Counted from the first letter of the stretch, positions 24,955 to 34,006 are shown. The stretch: 64,000 nt of DNA from Gordonia sp. SID5947 (GCF_009862785.1 NZ_WWHU01000001.1:4588001-4652000), one strand, 5' to 3'. Notes: generated from the sequence alone by a model not told the origin. Numbers and translations: made by a program.

Positions 24955-25536
24955 ATGTCCAGTCCTGTATCCCAGGAATCCACTCGCCGAAGACTGACCC
25001 AGCAGCAGGCCGAGACCGTCACGAGATTGACGGACGCCGCGGTCGAGGTGCTGAACGACGAAGGATTCGACGGACTCACCGTCCGCACCGTGGCCAAGTT
25101 GGCGGGCGTCGCACCCGCGACCGCCTACACCTATTTCTCCTCGAAGAGTCACCTCGTCGCCGAGGTCTTCTGGCGCCGACTGAGCGCCGGGGTCGGCGAG
25201 CCCGACCTCTCGGCGGCACCGACCGAGCGGGTCGCACAGGTGCTTCGGGAGGTGTCGATGGTGGTCGCGGGTGAGGGACAACTCGGTGGCGCGGTCACCA
25301 TGGCGCTCCTGGGGACGGATCCCGATGTGGAACATCTCCGGCTACGGATCGGCGGCTTCATCCGCCGGCGTCTGGCCGAGGCGCTCGAGGTGGAGCCAGA
25401 GAACCCGGGTCCGCTCCTCGATGCGCTGGAGATGATCTACGCCGGCGGTCTGGTGCACGCGGGAATGGGCCACATGACGTACGAGCAGACCTCCGAACGT
25501 CTTGTCGCAGCCGCACATCTACTGATGGAGAAATGA
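24955..25536 (+). CDS. TetR/AcrR family regulator (Rv0767c-like)
   Basis: This 193-residue repressor has a TetR helix-turn-helix within residues about 22-68: LTDAAVEVLNDEGFDGLT, VRTVAKLAGVAPATAYTYF and SSKSHLVAEVF. The C-terminal ligand domain contains the GDP-rich helices usual for mycobacterial P450-linked regulators. It is divergent from the aldehyde dehydrogenase gene and overlaps the P450 start by 4 bp, so it probably controls both halves of the divergon, including itself. It matches Rv0767c by family and position. Confidence 0.9.
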   Translation: MSSPVSQESTRRRLTQQQAETVTRLTDAAVEVLNDEGFDGLTVRTVAKLAGVAPATAYTYFSSKSHLVAEVFWRRLSAGVGEPDLSAAPTERVAQVLREVSMVVAGEGQLGGAVTMALLGTDPDVEHLRLRIGGFIRRRLAEALEVEPENPGPLLDALEMIYAGGLVHAGMGHMTYEQTSERLVAAAHLLMEK

Positions 25537-26774
25537 TGACCGAAACCGCCACGGGAACGGGGATGGAGCATCTCGTCCCGTTCGACCCGTATGCCTATGA
25601 GTTCCACGAGGATCCGTATCCGACCTACCGGCGCCTCCGTCGTGAGGCACCCGTGTATCACAACGCCGGGATGGACTTCTGGGCATTGGCGAGGCACGAG
25701 GACGTCCGCTCGGGGTTCCGCGACAGTGTCACCTTGTCCAACAGCTGGGGCGTCTCGATGGATCCGTCCTCGTACGGACCGGATGCCCACAAGTCGATGT
25801 CGTTCCTGGCCCTGGACGATCCGAAACACATGCGCATCCGCAAGCTGGTTTCGAAGGGGTTCACGCCGCGCCGCGTCGGCGATCTCTCCGGGCGGATCAC
25901 CGCGCTCACCCACCAACACTGGAGCAAGTGCCTCGACAAGGGTGAGTTCGACTTCATCGCCGACTTCGCCGGTCTCTTGCCGATGGACGTGGTCTCCGAA
26001 CTGCTCGGTGTGCCCGAGGTAGACCGCGCGCACCTGCGACATCAGTCAGATCTGTTGTTGCACCGCGAAGAAGGCGTTCTCGACATCCCCGAGGCCGCGG
26101 TCTACGCCTATATCGAGCTTCACAAGTACTACTCGGCGTTGATCGACGATCGTCGGAAGAACCTCGGTGACGACCTCGTCTCGGCGCTCATCGAGGCCGA
26201 GATCGATGACGACGAGACCGGCGAGAAGATCCGGTTGACCGAGGACGAGATCGTCGGCTTCATGGTCCTCATGGTGGTTGCCGGTAACGAGACGACCACG
26301 AAATTGCTTGCGAATGCGCTGTATTGGGGATGGCGCAACCCGGACGAGCTGGCCAAACCGCTCGCCGACGCCGACTGTGTCCCGGACTGGACAGAAGAGA
26401 CGCTGCGGTACGACAACTCGACCCAGATGGTGTTGCGCCGCGTGCTCTCTGACGTCGAGTACGGGGGTCTTACCATTCCGGCGGGTGACCGGGTCCTCCT
26501 GCTCGTGGGCTCCGCGAACCGCGACGAGGACGTGTTCGGCGACGCGCACCGGTATCAGATCGGACGTGATTGCAGCCAGGCGCTGATGAGTTTCGGGCTC
26601 GGTACACACTTCTGCCTGGGTGCACACCTTGCTCGACTGGAGTCGAACATCGGACTCACCGAGGTGGCCCGGTCCATCCGTGGCGTGGACATCGACATCG
26701 ACAACGCGGTCCGCGTCCACTCGGTCAACGTGCGTGGATTCGCCGAACTCCCCGTGAAAGTGCAGGTGCGCTGA
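25533..26774 (+). CDS. Cytochrome P450 (CYP123-like)
   Basis: This 413-residue soluble class I P450 has the I-helix VVAGNETTT, the ExxR helix EETLRY and the heme ligand loop FGLGTHFCLGAHLAR. In the F/G region LHREEGVLDIPEA precedes KYYSALIDDRR. It begins at ATG 25533, inside the TetR stop. Position between TetR and the SDR matches cyp123 (Rv0766c) of M. tuberculosis. Electrons probably come from the [3Fe-4S] ferredoxin encoded 2.1 kb downstream. The substrate is unknown. Confidence 0.92.
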   Translation: MMTETATGTGMEHLVPFDPYAYEFHEDPYPTYRRLRREAPVYHNAGMDFWALARHEDVRSGFRDSVTLSNSWGVSMDPSSYGPDAHKSMSFLALDDPKHMRIRKLVSKGFTPRRVGDLSGRITALTHQHWSKCLDKGEFDFIADFAGLLPMDVVSELLGVPEVDRAHLRHQSDLLLHREEGVLDIPEAAVYAYIELHKYYSALIDDRRKNLGDDLVSALIEAEIDDDETGEKIRLTEDEIVGFMVLMVVAGNETTTKLLANALYWGWRNPDELAKPLADADCVPDWTEETLRYDNSTQMVLRRVLSDVEYGGLTIPAGDRVLLLVGSANRDEDVFGDAHRYQIGRDCSQALMSFGLGTHFCLGAHLARLESNIGLTEVARSIRGVDIDIDNAVRVHSVNVRGFAELPVKVQVR

Positions 26775-27574
26775 TGGCATTCATCGCCCATCCCGATCGT
26801 CGACCGGTGCTGGTCGCAGGCGCGTCATCCGGCATCGGTGCCGCGACCGCCGAGGTCCTCGCCGCCGCAGGATATCCGGTTGCACTCGCCGCACGACGGG
26901 TGGAGAAGTTGCAGGAGTTGACCGAGAGGATCACCGCGGCCGGCGGCGAAGCGGTCGCCGTCCCGCTCGACATCACCGACCCGGCGTCGGTCACCGAGTG
27001 TGTGGCGAAAGCGCAAGCCGCGCTGGGTGATCTGGAGATCGTCGTGAGCGGTGCGGGCGACCTCGCCGTCGGCCTGTCCTATGAGGTGAACTCCGAGGAC
27101 TTCGCGTCGCAGATCGACATCCATCTCGTCGGAGCCCATCGTCTGTACCGCGCGGTGGTGCCGGGCATGATCGAACGGCGACGCGGCGACTACGTCTTCA
27201 TCGGTTCCGACGTCGTCCTGCATCCGCGGCCATGGTCGTCGGCCTATGTGGCCGCGAAGGCCGGCATCGACGGACTCGTCTCCACCGCACAGCTCGAACT
27301 GGAGGGGACGGGCGTGCGCGCCAGCGTGATCCGGCCCGGCCAGGTGCTGACCGGGATGGGGATGGACCTTGATCAGAAGACCACCGAGCTGATGCTCAAC
27401 GACTGGATTCGCCACGGGCTCGCCCGGCACGGCAATTTCCTGGAGCCCGGGCACATCGCCCAGGCCGTGACCGCGATCGTCACGATGCCGCGCGGCGCGC
27501 ACATGCGCGTGGTCGAGGTGGAGGCCGAAGGCGCTCTCGCACGTGACCAGAAGCCCGAAGGAGAACAGCGATGA
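26774..27574 (+). CDS. Short-chain dehydrogenase/reductase (Rv0765c-like)
   Basis: ATG 26774 shares one base with the P450 stop, giving 266 residues. The cofactor site is AGASSGIGAATAEVLAA, catalytic residues are in FIGSDVVLHPRPWSSAYVAAK and the C-terminus carries VIRPGQVLTGMG. It lies between two P450 genes and overlaps the CYP51 start, as Rv0765c does in M. tuberculosis. It would act on an alcohol or ketone made by one of the P450s. Confidence 0.88.
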   Translation: MAFIAHPDRRPVLVAGASSGIGAATAEVLAAAGYPVALAARRVEKLQELTERITAAGGEAVAVPLDITDPASVTECVAKAQAALGDLEIVVSGAGDLAVGLSYEVNSEDFASQIDIHLVGAHRLYRAVVPGMIERRRGDYVFIGSDVVLHPRPWSSAYVAAKAGIDGLVSTAQLELEGTGVRASVIRPGQVLTGMGMDLDQKTTELMLNDWIRHGLARHGNFLEPGHIAQAVTAIVTMPRGAHMRVVEVEAEGALARDQKPEGEQR

Positions 27575-28914
27575 CTGCTCTGACCCAGCCCAAGCGTGTC
27601 TCTCGTGGAGAGGGCGAACACGGACATCTCGACGAGCTGGCCGGTGATCCGATCGCGTTGTTCTGGCGCATTCGCGAGGAATGCGGCGATGTCGGCATGT
27701 TCCAGCTCGCCGATCGCGAGGTCGTCCTGGTCTCCGGTGCCGCCGCGAACGAAGAGTTCTTCCGGGCTCCCGAAGAGGATCTCGACCAGGCGGCCGCCTA
27801 CCCCTTCATGACGCCGGTATTCGGTGAGGGCGTGGTGTTCGACACCGATCCCGAGGAGCGTTCCAAGGCGATCCACAACGCGGCCCTCAAGGGCCCGCAC
27901 ATGAAACAGCATGCGGTGACCATCCCCGACGAGGTCGAGCGCATCATCGCGAAGTGGGGCGACGAGGGCGAGATCGATCTGCTCGAGTTCTTCGCCGAGC
28001 TGACGCTCTACACATCGTCGGCCTGCCTGATCGGACGAAAGTTCCGTGAGAGCCTCAACGGGCACATCGCACATCTCTTCCACGATCTGGAAAAGGGCAC
28101 CGACCCGATCGCATACGTCGACTACAAGGCCGACATCGAGAGTTTCCGCAAGCGTGACGAGGCTCGGGCGGAGCTGGTGGAGTTCATCCAGGGCGTGATG
28201 AATGATCGGATCGCGGATCCGACCGAGAACAAAGAAGATCGCGACCTGATGGACGTGCTCGTCCAGGTCGGCTTCGATGCGAACACCATCACCGGCATGT
28301 TCATCTCGATGATGTTCGCGGGCCACCACACGACGTCGGGGACCGCGGCATGGACCCTGATCGAGTTGCTGCGCAACCCCGACTACATGGCACGGGTGTA
28401 CGGCGAACTCGACGAGATCTACGGGGACACCCCGGCCGGGGAGCGTCCCGAGTACACGTTCGCCCATACCAGGCAGATGCCGCAGCTGGAGAATGCGCTG
28501 AAGGAGGCGTTGCGGCTCCATCCGCCGCTGATCATCCTGATGCGCGTCGTGCAGAAAGACTTTCGTGTCGAGGACTTCGAGATCAAGGCGGGCCAGTCGA
28601 TCGCCGTCTCGCCGGCCATCTCGAATCGTCTGCCGGAGGACTTCCCGGAGCCGGACACCTTCGATCCCGATCGCTACGACAAGCCTCGGCAGGAGGACAT
28701 CGCGAATCGCTGGACCTGGATTCCGTTCGGCGCGGGTCGGCATCGTTGTGTGGGAGCACAGTTCGCCATGATGCAGCTGAAGGCGATCTTCTCCGTGCTG
28801 TTCCAGAACTACGAGTTCGAGATGCTCCAACCGTCGGAGTCCTACCGCAACGATCACTCCAAGATGGTCGTGCAGCTCCAGCAACCCTGCCGCGTGAAGT
28901 ACCGGAGGCGGTGA
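27571..28914 (+). CDS. cyp51: Cytochrome P450 CYP51, sterol 14-alpha-demethylase family
   Basis: This 447-residue P450 is close in length to M. tuberculosis CYP51 (451). It has the CYP51 I-helix FAGHHTTSGTAAWTLIEL, ExxR in LKEALRLHPP, the heme loop FGAGRHRCVGAQFAMMQ and a near-identical C-terminal phrase SYRNDHSKMVVQL. The B' region has AYPFMTPVFGEGVVFD. CYP51 removes the 14-alpha-methyl of sterols, but sterol synthesis is not expected in this group, so the in vivo substrate may be an exogenous sterol or triterpenoid. It is coupled to the SDR before it and followed 6 bp on by its ferredoxin. Confidence 0.95.
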   Translation: MTALTQPKRVSRGEGEHGHLDELAGDPIALFWRIREECGDVGMFQLADREVVLVSGAAANEEFFRAPEEDLDQAAAYPFMTPVFGEGVVFDTDPEERSKAIHNAALKGPHMKQHAVTIPDEVERIIAKWGDEGEIDLLEFFAELTLYTSSACLIGRKFRESLNGHIAHLFHDLEKGTDPIAYVDYKADIESFRKRDEARAELVEFIQGVMNDRIADPTENKEDRDLMDVLVQVGFDANTITGMFISMMFAGHHTTSGTAAWTLIELLRNPDYMARVYGELDEIYGDTPAGERPEYTFAHTRQMPQLENALKEALRLHPPLIILMRVVQKDFRVEDFEIKAGQSIAVSPAISNRLPEDFPEPDTFDPDRYDKPRQEDIANRWTWIPFGAGRHRCVGAQFAMMQLKAIFSVLFQNYEFEMLQPSESYRNDHSKMVVQLQQPCRVKYRRR

Positions 28915-28920
28915 TCAGCG

Positions 28921-29118
28921 ATGCGTGTCGAAGTGGATCTGGATCTCTGCCAGGGACACGGGATGTGCGAGATGGAGGCGCCCGACGTGTTCAAGGCGCA
29001 TGCCGACCACGTCGAGATCCTTGACAAAGAGCCCGACGAGAGCCGCCGAGCCGAGGTGGAGGCAGCGGTGATGTACTGCCCGACCCAAGCCCTGAGAATT
29101 GTCGAAGACGACGAGTGA
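28921..29118 (+). CDS. [3Fe-4S] ferredoxin (Rv0763c-like)
   Basis: This 65-residue acidic ferredoxin has cluster ligands Cys10, Cys16 and Cys53 in the pattern CQGHGMC ... CPTQA. A His at position 13 replaces the fourth cysteine, which indicates a [3Fe-4S] cluster. Such ferredoxins pass electrons from an NAD(P)H reductase to soluble P450s. It directly follows CYP51, as Rv0763c does, and is the likely donor for both P450s in the operon. No ferredoxin reductase gene is in the window. Confidence 0.95.
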   Translation: MRVEVDLDLCQGHGMCEMEAPDVFKAHADHVEILDKEPDESRRAEVEAAVMYCPTQALRIVEDDE

Positions 29119-29129
29119 AGTGGAGTGAC

Positions 29130-29675
29130 ATGTCTTTTGATCGTGCCGAACTGGAAGAGATGAAGCAGCGATGGCTCGACGCCAACGTCGCGGCCGAGAA
29201 GGCAGGTGACTGGAAGCCGCTCGCCGAGTTCTACACCGAAGACGCCACCTACGGCTGGAACTACGGTCCCGAGAAGGACTTCATGGCAGTCGGCCGCGAC
29301 GAGATCCGTGACCTCGCGCTCGGGCAGGAGATGGAGGGGCTCGAGGGGTGGGAATACCCCTATCAGGCGTGGGTCATAGACGAGAAGACCGGCGACATGA
29401 TCGGTTTGTGGAAGCAGGTCTATGAGCGCAAGCGTGAGGACGGTACCAACTACGCGCTCGAAGGCATCCAGGGCAGCTGGTTCAAGTACGCCGGAAACTT
29501 CCAGTTCTCCTGGCAGCGTGACTTCTTCGACTTCGGCAACGTCTCGGCACTGTTCGTAGAGCTGCTCAAGAACAATGCGATGAGCGACGGCATGCTCAAG
29601 CGCATCGAGAAGTCGGCACCGGGTGACCTCCCCGGGTGGTATCCGTTCGGCAAAGCGCCCGTTCCGTTCTGGTGA
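29130..29675 (+). CDS. Conserved NTF2/SnoaL-like protein (Rv0762c-like)
   Basis: ATG 29130 has GGAG 4 nt upstream and gives 181 residues, the length I recall for Rv0762c; an in-frame GTG at 29115 is less likely. The start pattern MKQRWLDANVAAEKAGDWKP and FYTEDATYGWNYGPEKDFMA resemble the cone-shaped NTF2-like fold used by SnoaL cyclases, ketosteroid isomerases and limonene epoxide hydrolase. The C-terminal half is aromatic (SWFKYAGNFQFSWQRDFF). A substrate-binding or isomerase role in the CYP51 pathway is inference; family function is unknown. Confidence 0.8.
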   Translation: MSFDRAELEEMKQRWLDANVAAEKAGDWKPLAEFYTEDATYGWNYGPEKDFMAVGRDEIRDLALGQEMEGLEGWEYPYQAWVIDEKTGDMIGLWKQVYERKREDGTNYALEGIQGSWFKYAGNFQFSWQRDFFDFGNVSALFVELLKNNAMSDGMLKRIEKSAPGDLPGWYPFGKAPVPFW

Positions 29676-29682
29676 TCTGACC

Positions 29683-30951
29683 ATGACTCACCCAGCCCCG
29701 GCCTACCAAGGCCTCAGTCAGGAACAGTTGGCCACCCTCGTCCCCGAGCTGTTGCTCTCGGGCCAATTGATCGACCGCAGCGGCATGGCTCACCTGATCA
29801 GTGCCTTCGGACGAGAAGTGATGGGACAGGTCGCGATCGAGGAGTGGATGGCCGCGAGTCCGGTGTACACGCACCGCATGCGAACCGCTCTCGGGATCGA
29901 CGGCGACGGCGTGGCGGACATGTTCAAATGTCTGCAACTCGACATCGGAGCCCCACCGCAGTTCATGGACTTCCGCTACGAGGTGACCGACAAGTACCAC
30001 GGTTCGTTCTTCCTGCAGCACTGCGGTGCGCTGATGGACGTCGAGCCGATGGGCGACGACTACGTCACAACGATGTGCCACGACATCGAGGACCCGACCT
30101 TCGACGCGACCGCGATCGCGACGAACCGTCGTGCCCGTATCCGGCCGGTCCACCGGCCCCCGCGCACGCCGGCCGGTCGTATGCCGCACTGCGAGTGGAC
30201 GGTGACGATCGAACCGGACCGCGAGGAACTCCCCTTGCCGGCCGATGCCGGGGAGATGTTCACCACCAGGGCCGGCCAGTTGGTCCTCAGCCCCATCGAC
30301 TCGTCCGCCGACGACGGATTGACGGACTACCGTGGGTCGCTCGTGGCCGACCTCCAGTTCCGCGAGTGGTCACGGTCCGCTCTGGCCCGCATCGCGGAAG
30401 AGGTTGCCCTACAACATCAATTGTTGTCCCTCGGATTCCTGCTGTCGGTGCGCCGGCACGCCGAGAGCGAGGATCAGGCGCGCGAGATCTTCCGCAAGCA
30501 GCTGACCGGGATCGCGGGATTGTCGGCGGACCGGTTGCGGGCCGCACTCGGATTGTCCTCGGATGCGGAGGGGTTGGCCGCGGTGATCAACCTGCACCCG
30601 GTGCTCGGACCCCGGCAGTACAGCGGCGTGACCGCCGAGGCCCGCGGCGACGACGTTGTGGTGCGTATCCCGAAGCGCTCCGACGCCGTGGCCGACGGCG
30701 GATGGGTCACGCTCTTGGAGCCGAGACATCACGAGCCACTGCAGGCCATCGGAACCGCGGTGGACGCGCACTGGACGGTCGGGTCGAGTGACGACATCGA
30801 CGAGGCCATCGAGTTCGTGATGACACGCGGGAGCGAGGCGCACAAGGAATCGGGCGAGGTCGCGATCGCGCGGTTCAGTTCGGGTGCCTCCTTCGAGTTC
30901 ACCGATCGGGGACGCTCACTCCCGATCACGCCGGTGGGTAGCGGCGTCTGA
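29683..30951 (+). CDS. Uncharacterised conserved actinobacterial protein
   Basis: This is a 422-residue protein starting at ATG 29683, 7 bp after the preceding gene. I do not recognise a named domain. Residues about 80-150 are the most family-like part: DMFKCLQLDIGAPPQFMDF, a Cys-His phrase QHCGALMDVEPMGDDYV and MCHDIEDPTFD, followed by RIRPVHRPPRTPAGRMPHC, giving several Cys and His that might bind metal or heme. The second half includes helical LQHQLLSLGFLLSVRRHAE. No signal peptide or membrane segment is seen. Its place in the CYP51 operon suggests a role in the same pathway. Overlap with the next gene indicates coupling. Confidence 0.75.
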   Translation: MTHPAPAYQGLSQEQLATLVPELLLSGQLIDRSGMAHLISAFGREVMGQVAIEEWMAASPVYTHRMRTALGIDGDGVADMFKCLQLDIGAPPQFMDFRYEVTDKYHGSFFLQHCGALMDVEPMGDDYVTTMCHDIEDPTFDATAIATNRRARIRPVHRPPRTPAGRMPHCEWTVTIEPDREELPLPADAGEMFTTRAGQLVLSPIDSSADDGLTDYRGSLVADLQFREWSRSALARIAEEVALQHQLLSLGFLLSVRRHAESEDQAREIFRKQLTGIAGLSADRLRAALGLSSDAEGLAAVINLHPVLGPRQYSGVTAEARGDDVVVRIPKRSDAVADGGWVTLLEPRHHEPLQAIGTAVDAHWTVGSSDDIDEAIEFVMTRGSEAHKESGEVAIARFSSGASFEFTDRGRSLPITPVGSGV

Positions 30952-31853
30952 TGCGAGACGGCCGGACATCGTCAGCGAGGGATACCCCGGATCTGAGCCT
31001 GTCCGGGCGGGTGGCCGTGGTTGCGGGGGCAACCCGCGGCATCGGCCTCGCGGTGTCCTACGCATTGTCCGGTCGGGGCGTGTCGATCGTGGTGAACGGC
31101 CGCGACCCGGTGGCGGTGGAGGAAACCGTCGCCGAGATCCGCGGTGGTGGCGGGTATGCGGTCGGCGTCGTCGGCTCGGCAGGGGATGACGGTGTCGCAC
31201 AGCAGATGGTGGACACCGCGCTGGGGGAGTACGGCGCGCTCGACATAGCGATCAACTGTGCGGGTATCGCCGAGCCTGCGGGTTCGACCGTCCTCACCAT
31301 CACCGACGCACAATTCCGTGAACAGATCGACGCGCACCTGATGAGCGCCTTCCATCTCATGCAGGCCGCCGGGCGGGTGTTCGCACGACAAGAGACCGGG
31401 TCGATCGTGCTGACCGGCTCGGCGGCGTCACTCGGGATCTTCGGTGGCAGCGGCTATCCGGCGGCCAAGGGGGGTGTCAACGCGCTCGCGCTCGCAGGCG
31501 GGGCCGATCTCGCCGAGCACGGCGTCCGGGTCAACGTGGTGATGCCGGGAGCCAAGTCGCGGCTCTCGAGCGGCGATGACTACGTCGCGCACATCGAGAG
31601 TCTGCACCGCCGAGGAATTCTCGACGATCTCACCAGGGACGCCGCATTGGATCCAGCGCCGCCCGAGTACGTGGCGTCCCTGTATGTGTTCCTGGCCAGC
31701 GATGCCGCCAAGAGTGTCACCGGTCAGATATTCACGGCTGCGGGGGGTTTCATCGGGCGGTACGAACCGCAGCAGGCCGCGTTCATCGCGTATCGCGATC
31801 ATCAGGACAGTGCGCCATACAGTCTGGCTGAGTTGGCCGAGCTGCTGGCGTGA
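30951..31853 (+). CDS. Short-chain dehydrogenase/reductase
   Basis: This 300-residue SDR has an N-terminal extension of about 17 residues. The cofactor site is VAGATRGIGLAVSYAL, followed by INCAGIAEPAG, the Ser in VLTGSAASLG and the catalytic motif YPAAK (Tyr-x3-Lys). The C-terminus carries FTAAGGFIGRYEPQQAAF, a tail seen in SDR domains of hydratase-type enzymes. It overlaps the preceding gene and ends the rightward operon, converging with the epimerase gene. The substrate is unknown; a keto or hydroxyacyl intermediate is plausible. Confidence 0.86.
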   Translation: MRDGRTSSARDTPDLSLSGRVAVVAGATRGIGLAVSYALSGRGVSIVVNGRDPVAVEETVAEIRGGGGYAVGVVGSAGDDGVAQQMVDTALGEYGALDIAINCAGIAEPAGSTVLTITDAQFREQIDAHLMSAFHLMQAAGRVFARQETGSIVLTGSAASLGIFGGSGYPAAKGGVNALALAGGADLAEHGVRVNVVMPGAKSRLSSGDDYVAHIESLHRRGILDDLTRDAALDPAPPEYVASLYVFLASDAAKSVTGQIFTAAGGFIGRYEPQQAAFIAYRDHQDSAPYSLAELAELLA

Positions 31854-31875
31854 AGACGGCGTCGGCGCCGCGCGG

Positions 31876-32898
31876 TCATCTGCGGTGAGGCCCGGCGCGG
31901 GCGCGGTCGGCTCGGCGTTGCGCTGCGCGATCGATCCAGAACCGCGCGCCCTCGGCGACCGCGTCGGTGACGGGGCTTGGGTGCCAACCGAGTTCGCGCT
32001 CCGCTTTCCCGTGGTCCATCGCGGACATGTAATGCATCAGGCGTACCGATGTGATGGTCAGTCGATGCGGCCGGCGCGTGAGCTTCGCGAGTGCGGAGCC
32101 GACGGTGCCGCACGCGTACAGTGCGAACCGGTTGAGGACCAGGCGAGGTGGCCGACGGCCGGCGGTATGTGCGGCGACGGTGATGATCTCGCCGAGGTCG
32201 ATGTGGCGCTCCGACACGATGTACCGTTCGCCCGGCCGGCCGCGTTCGGCTGCCAACACCAATGCGTCGGCGGCGTCGTCGATGCCCACCGATTCCGCAG
32301 CCATGCCGCGCACCGAGAACGGCATCGCACCGAGTGCTGCTCCCGCCACGAATGCGCCGTGCGGCGTCGGCTGCCAGTCACCGGCGCCGTAGGTGTTGGA
32401 GACGCACATGGCCACGGCGGGTAGCCCTTTGTCCCGCGCGTAATCGATGACCAGGTTCTCGGCCGCGACGCGGGACCGGACGTAGTCCGAAGCCCTGTCC
32501 GCCCAGTTGAATTCGTCTTCCTCGGTGGCCGCTCGCCCCTCGACGCGGCCGATGGTCGCGAGCGTGCTGGTGAACACGAACGAGTGCAGGTCGGCCTGTA
32601 CCGCGACGTCGAGGACAGCCCGCAGCGCCTCGACGTTGGTCCGGAAGAGCGGCTCCGGATCGATCAACCAGGCCCGCGTGTCGACCACGCAGTAGTAGAC
32701 GTCGTCGCAACCCGCCAGTGCGGCCGACACCGTCGCGGCGTCGAACAGGTCACCGACGACACGGTCGACGACCAGATCGTCGATGGCCCGGGTGTCGCTC
32801 GTCTCGCGAACGAGCACTCGGACCTGTTCGCCGCGATCGACGAGGCGCCGTACCACGTGTGAACCCAGGAAACCACTGGCACCGATCACCAGTTTCAC
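31876..32898 (-). CDS. NAD-dependent epimerase/dehydratase family protein (3-beta-HSD-like)
   Basis: GTG 32898 overlaps the stop of the phosphotransferase gene, giving 340 residues; the long upstream frame is a shadow. The N-terminus KLVIGASGFLGSHVVRRL is an extended-SDR Rossmann motif. VVDTRAWL, FVFTSTLATIGRV and a Tyr in ASDYVRSRVAAENLV (YxxxR in place of YxxxK) lie in the catalytic region. Extended SDRs of this type include 3-beta-hydroxysteroid dehydrogenases and dihydroflavonol reductases. The Lys to Arg change at the active site is unusual and should temper a catalytic claim. Confidence 0.8.
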   Translation of the reverse strand: MKLVIGASGFLGSHVVRRLVDRGEQVRVLVRETSDTRAIDDLVVDRVVGDLFDAATVSAALAGCDDVYYCVVDTRAWLIDPEPLFRTNVEALRAVLDVAVQADLHSFVFTSTLATIGRVEGRAATEEDEFNWADRASDYVRSRVAAENLVIDYARDKGLPAVAMCVSNTYGAGDWQPTPHGAFVAGAALGAMPFSVRGMAAESVGIDDAADALVLAAERGRPGERYIVSERHIDLGEIITVAAHTAGRRPPRLVLNRFALYACGTVGSALAKLTRRPHRLTITSVRLMHYMSAMDHGKAERELGWHPSPVTDAVAEGARFWIDRAAQRRADRARAGPHRR

Positions 32899-33971
32899 GA
32901 AAGCGCACCGGGATTCAGGTCGTCGATGGCGGCCGCCGCACGCTGGAGCATGGCCATGAACATCCGGTCGCCGCGCTCGGTCGGCATCGCCGCACCACAC
33001 CCGAGGACGATGATCATCGGCGCCTGGATCAGCGAGTCGACGTAATCGGACCAACAGTCGTCGACGCAATAGCCGGTCACACCCTGTGCGAGCAGTGCGG
33101 CGTGGTATGCCTCCACGATCGTCCGCTCGTGTGCTCGACGATCCTCGGTGGTCAAACTGGTGGACAGCAGGAATGCGATGTCCCGCAACGGATTGCCGAG
33201 TGTGATGGTCTGCCAGTCGACGATCGTGACCCCGCCGTCGGGGCCGAACAGGATGTTGTCGACACGCAGATCCCCGTGGATGAGGGCGAAACGTCGAGGT
33301 GGCCGTTCCAACCAATCCCCGGCAGTCGCCACCAACCAGTCGATGGCGGCCGCTTCGCGTCCGGACAGGGCGAATCTCGAACGGAACACGTCGGCCATCG
33401 GTTCGAGGACCGAATCCATCAGGACCCGATCGTCGTGCGTGGGCAGATACAGTCCGGGTAGGGCGGCGAGGCTCTCGTCGCACCATCGCGGAGCGTGCAG
33501 TCGGGCCGCGGCCAGGGCCACGGCGTGGGCCTGTTCAGGCGTGCACCCCGCGATCTGATCACCCTGCACCGACGGCGCCATGTCTTCGAGCAGGAGCACG
33601 AACTCGGTGTGGTCGTCGGAGATCACCGCCGCGTGACAATGTGGGACGGGCGCGGTGACAGTGGGGGCCAGGCGCTGATAGAAGAGCACCTCGTTGCGGA
33701 ACACGCCGGATGCGAACTCTCGTTGCGGGCGTTCCCCCGTCGCGAGTTTGGCGACCATCGTGGCGGGCAGGTCGCCCTGGGACGTCCAGGTTGGGGTGAG
33801 TCGAAACGAGCCGGCCATCTGGCCGGACCCCACCGGCTCTGATCGGACCGAGGTGATTCCGACATCGTGACCATTCGCCCGCAGCATCTCCGACAACCAC
33901 TCGGGCGACAGGCCCTCGACATCGGTCGGGATGGCCGACCGGCCGGTGTCCCCGGCGTGCGAGAGTGTCAT
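32895..33971 (-). CDS. Phosphotransferase (APH/EcKinase-like fold)
   Basis: The 358-residue protein has the kinase-like lobes of the aminoglycoside phosphotransferase superfamily: a nucleotide-binding strand (AGSFRLTPTW, TMVAKLATG), the catalytic loop HGDLRVDNILF and a DFG equivalent in TIVDWQTI. Mycobacterial relatives in steroid and lipid loci are annotated as phosphotransferases; antibiotic resistance should not be inferred. It sits 6 bp after the true end of the FadD gene and overlaps the epimerase gene, forming a three-gene operon. Confidence 0.85.
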   Translation of the reverse strand: MTLSHAGDTGRSAIPTDVEGLSPEWLSEMLRANGHDVGITSVRSEPVGSGQMAGSFRLTPTWTSQGDLPATMVAKLATGERPQREFASGVFRNEVLFYQRLAPTVTAPVPHCHAAVISDDHTEFVLLLEDMAPSVQGDQIAGCTPEQAHAVALAAARLHAPRWCDESLAALPGLYLPTHDDRVLMDSVLEPMADVFRSRFALSGREAAAIDWLVATAGDWLERPPRRFALIHGDLRVDNILFGPDGGVTIVDWQTITLGNPLRDIAFLLSTSLTTEDRRAHERTIVEAYHAALLAQGVTGYCVDDCWSDYVDSLIQAPMIIVLGCGAAMPTERGDRMFMAMLQRAAAAIDDLNPGALS

Positions 33972-34006
33972 CCGCGTTCAGACCGCCGCAGTGGAGGCAT
34001 CGGCGA

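Noticed and set aside
32895..33971. Aminoglycoside resistance gene
   Set aside because: Only the kinase fold is shared; the operon context is lipid or steroid metabolism and the family is common in non-resistant actinobacteria.
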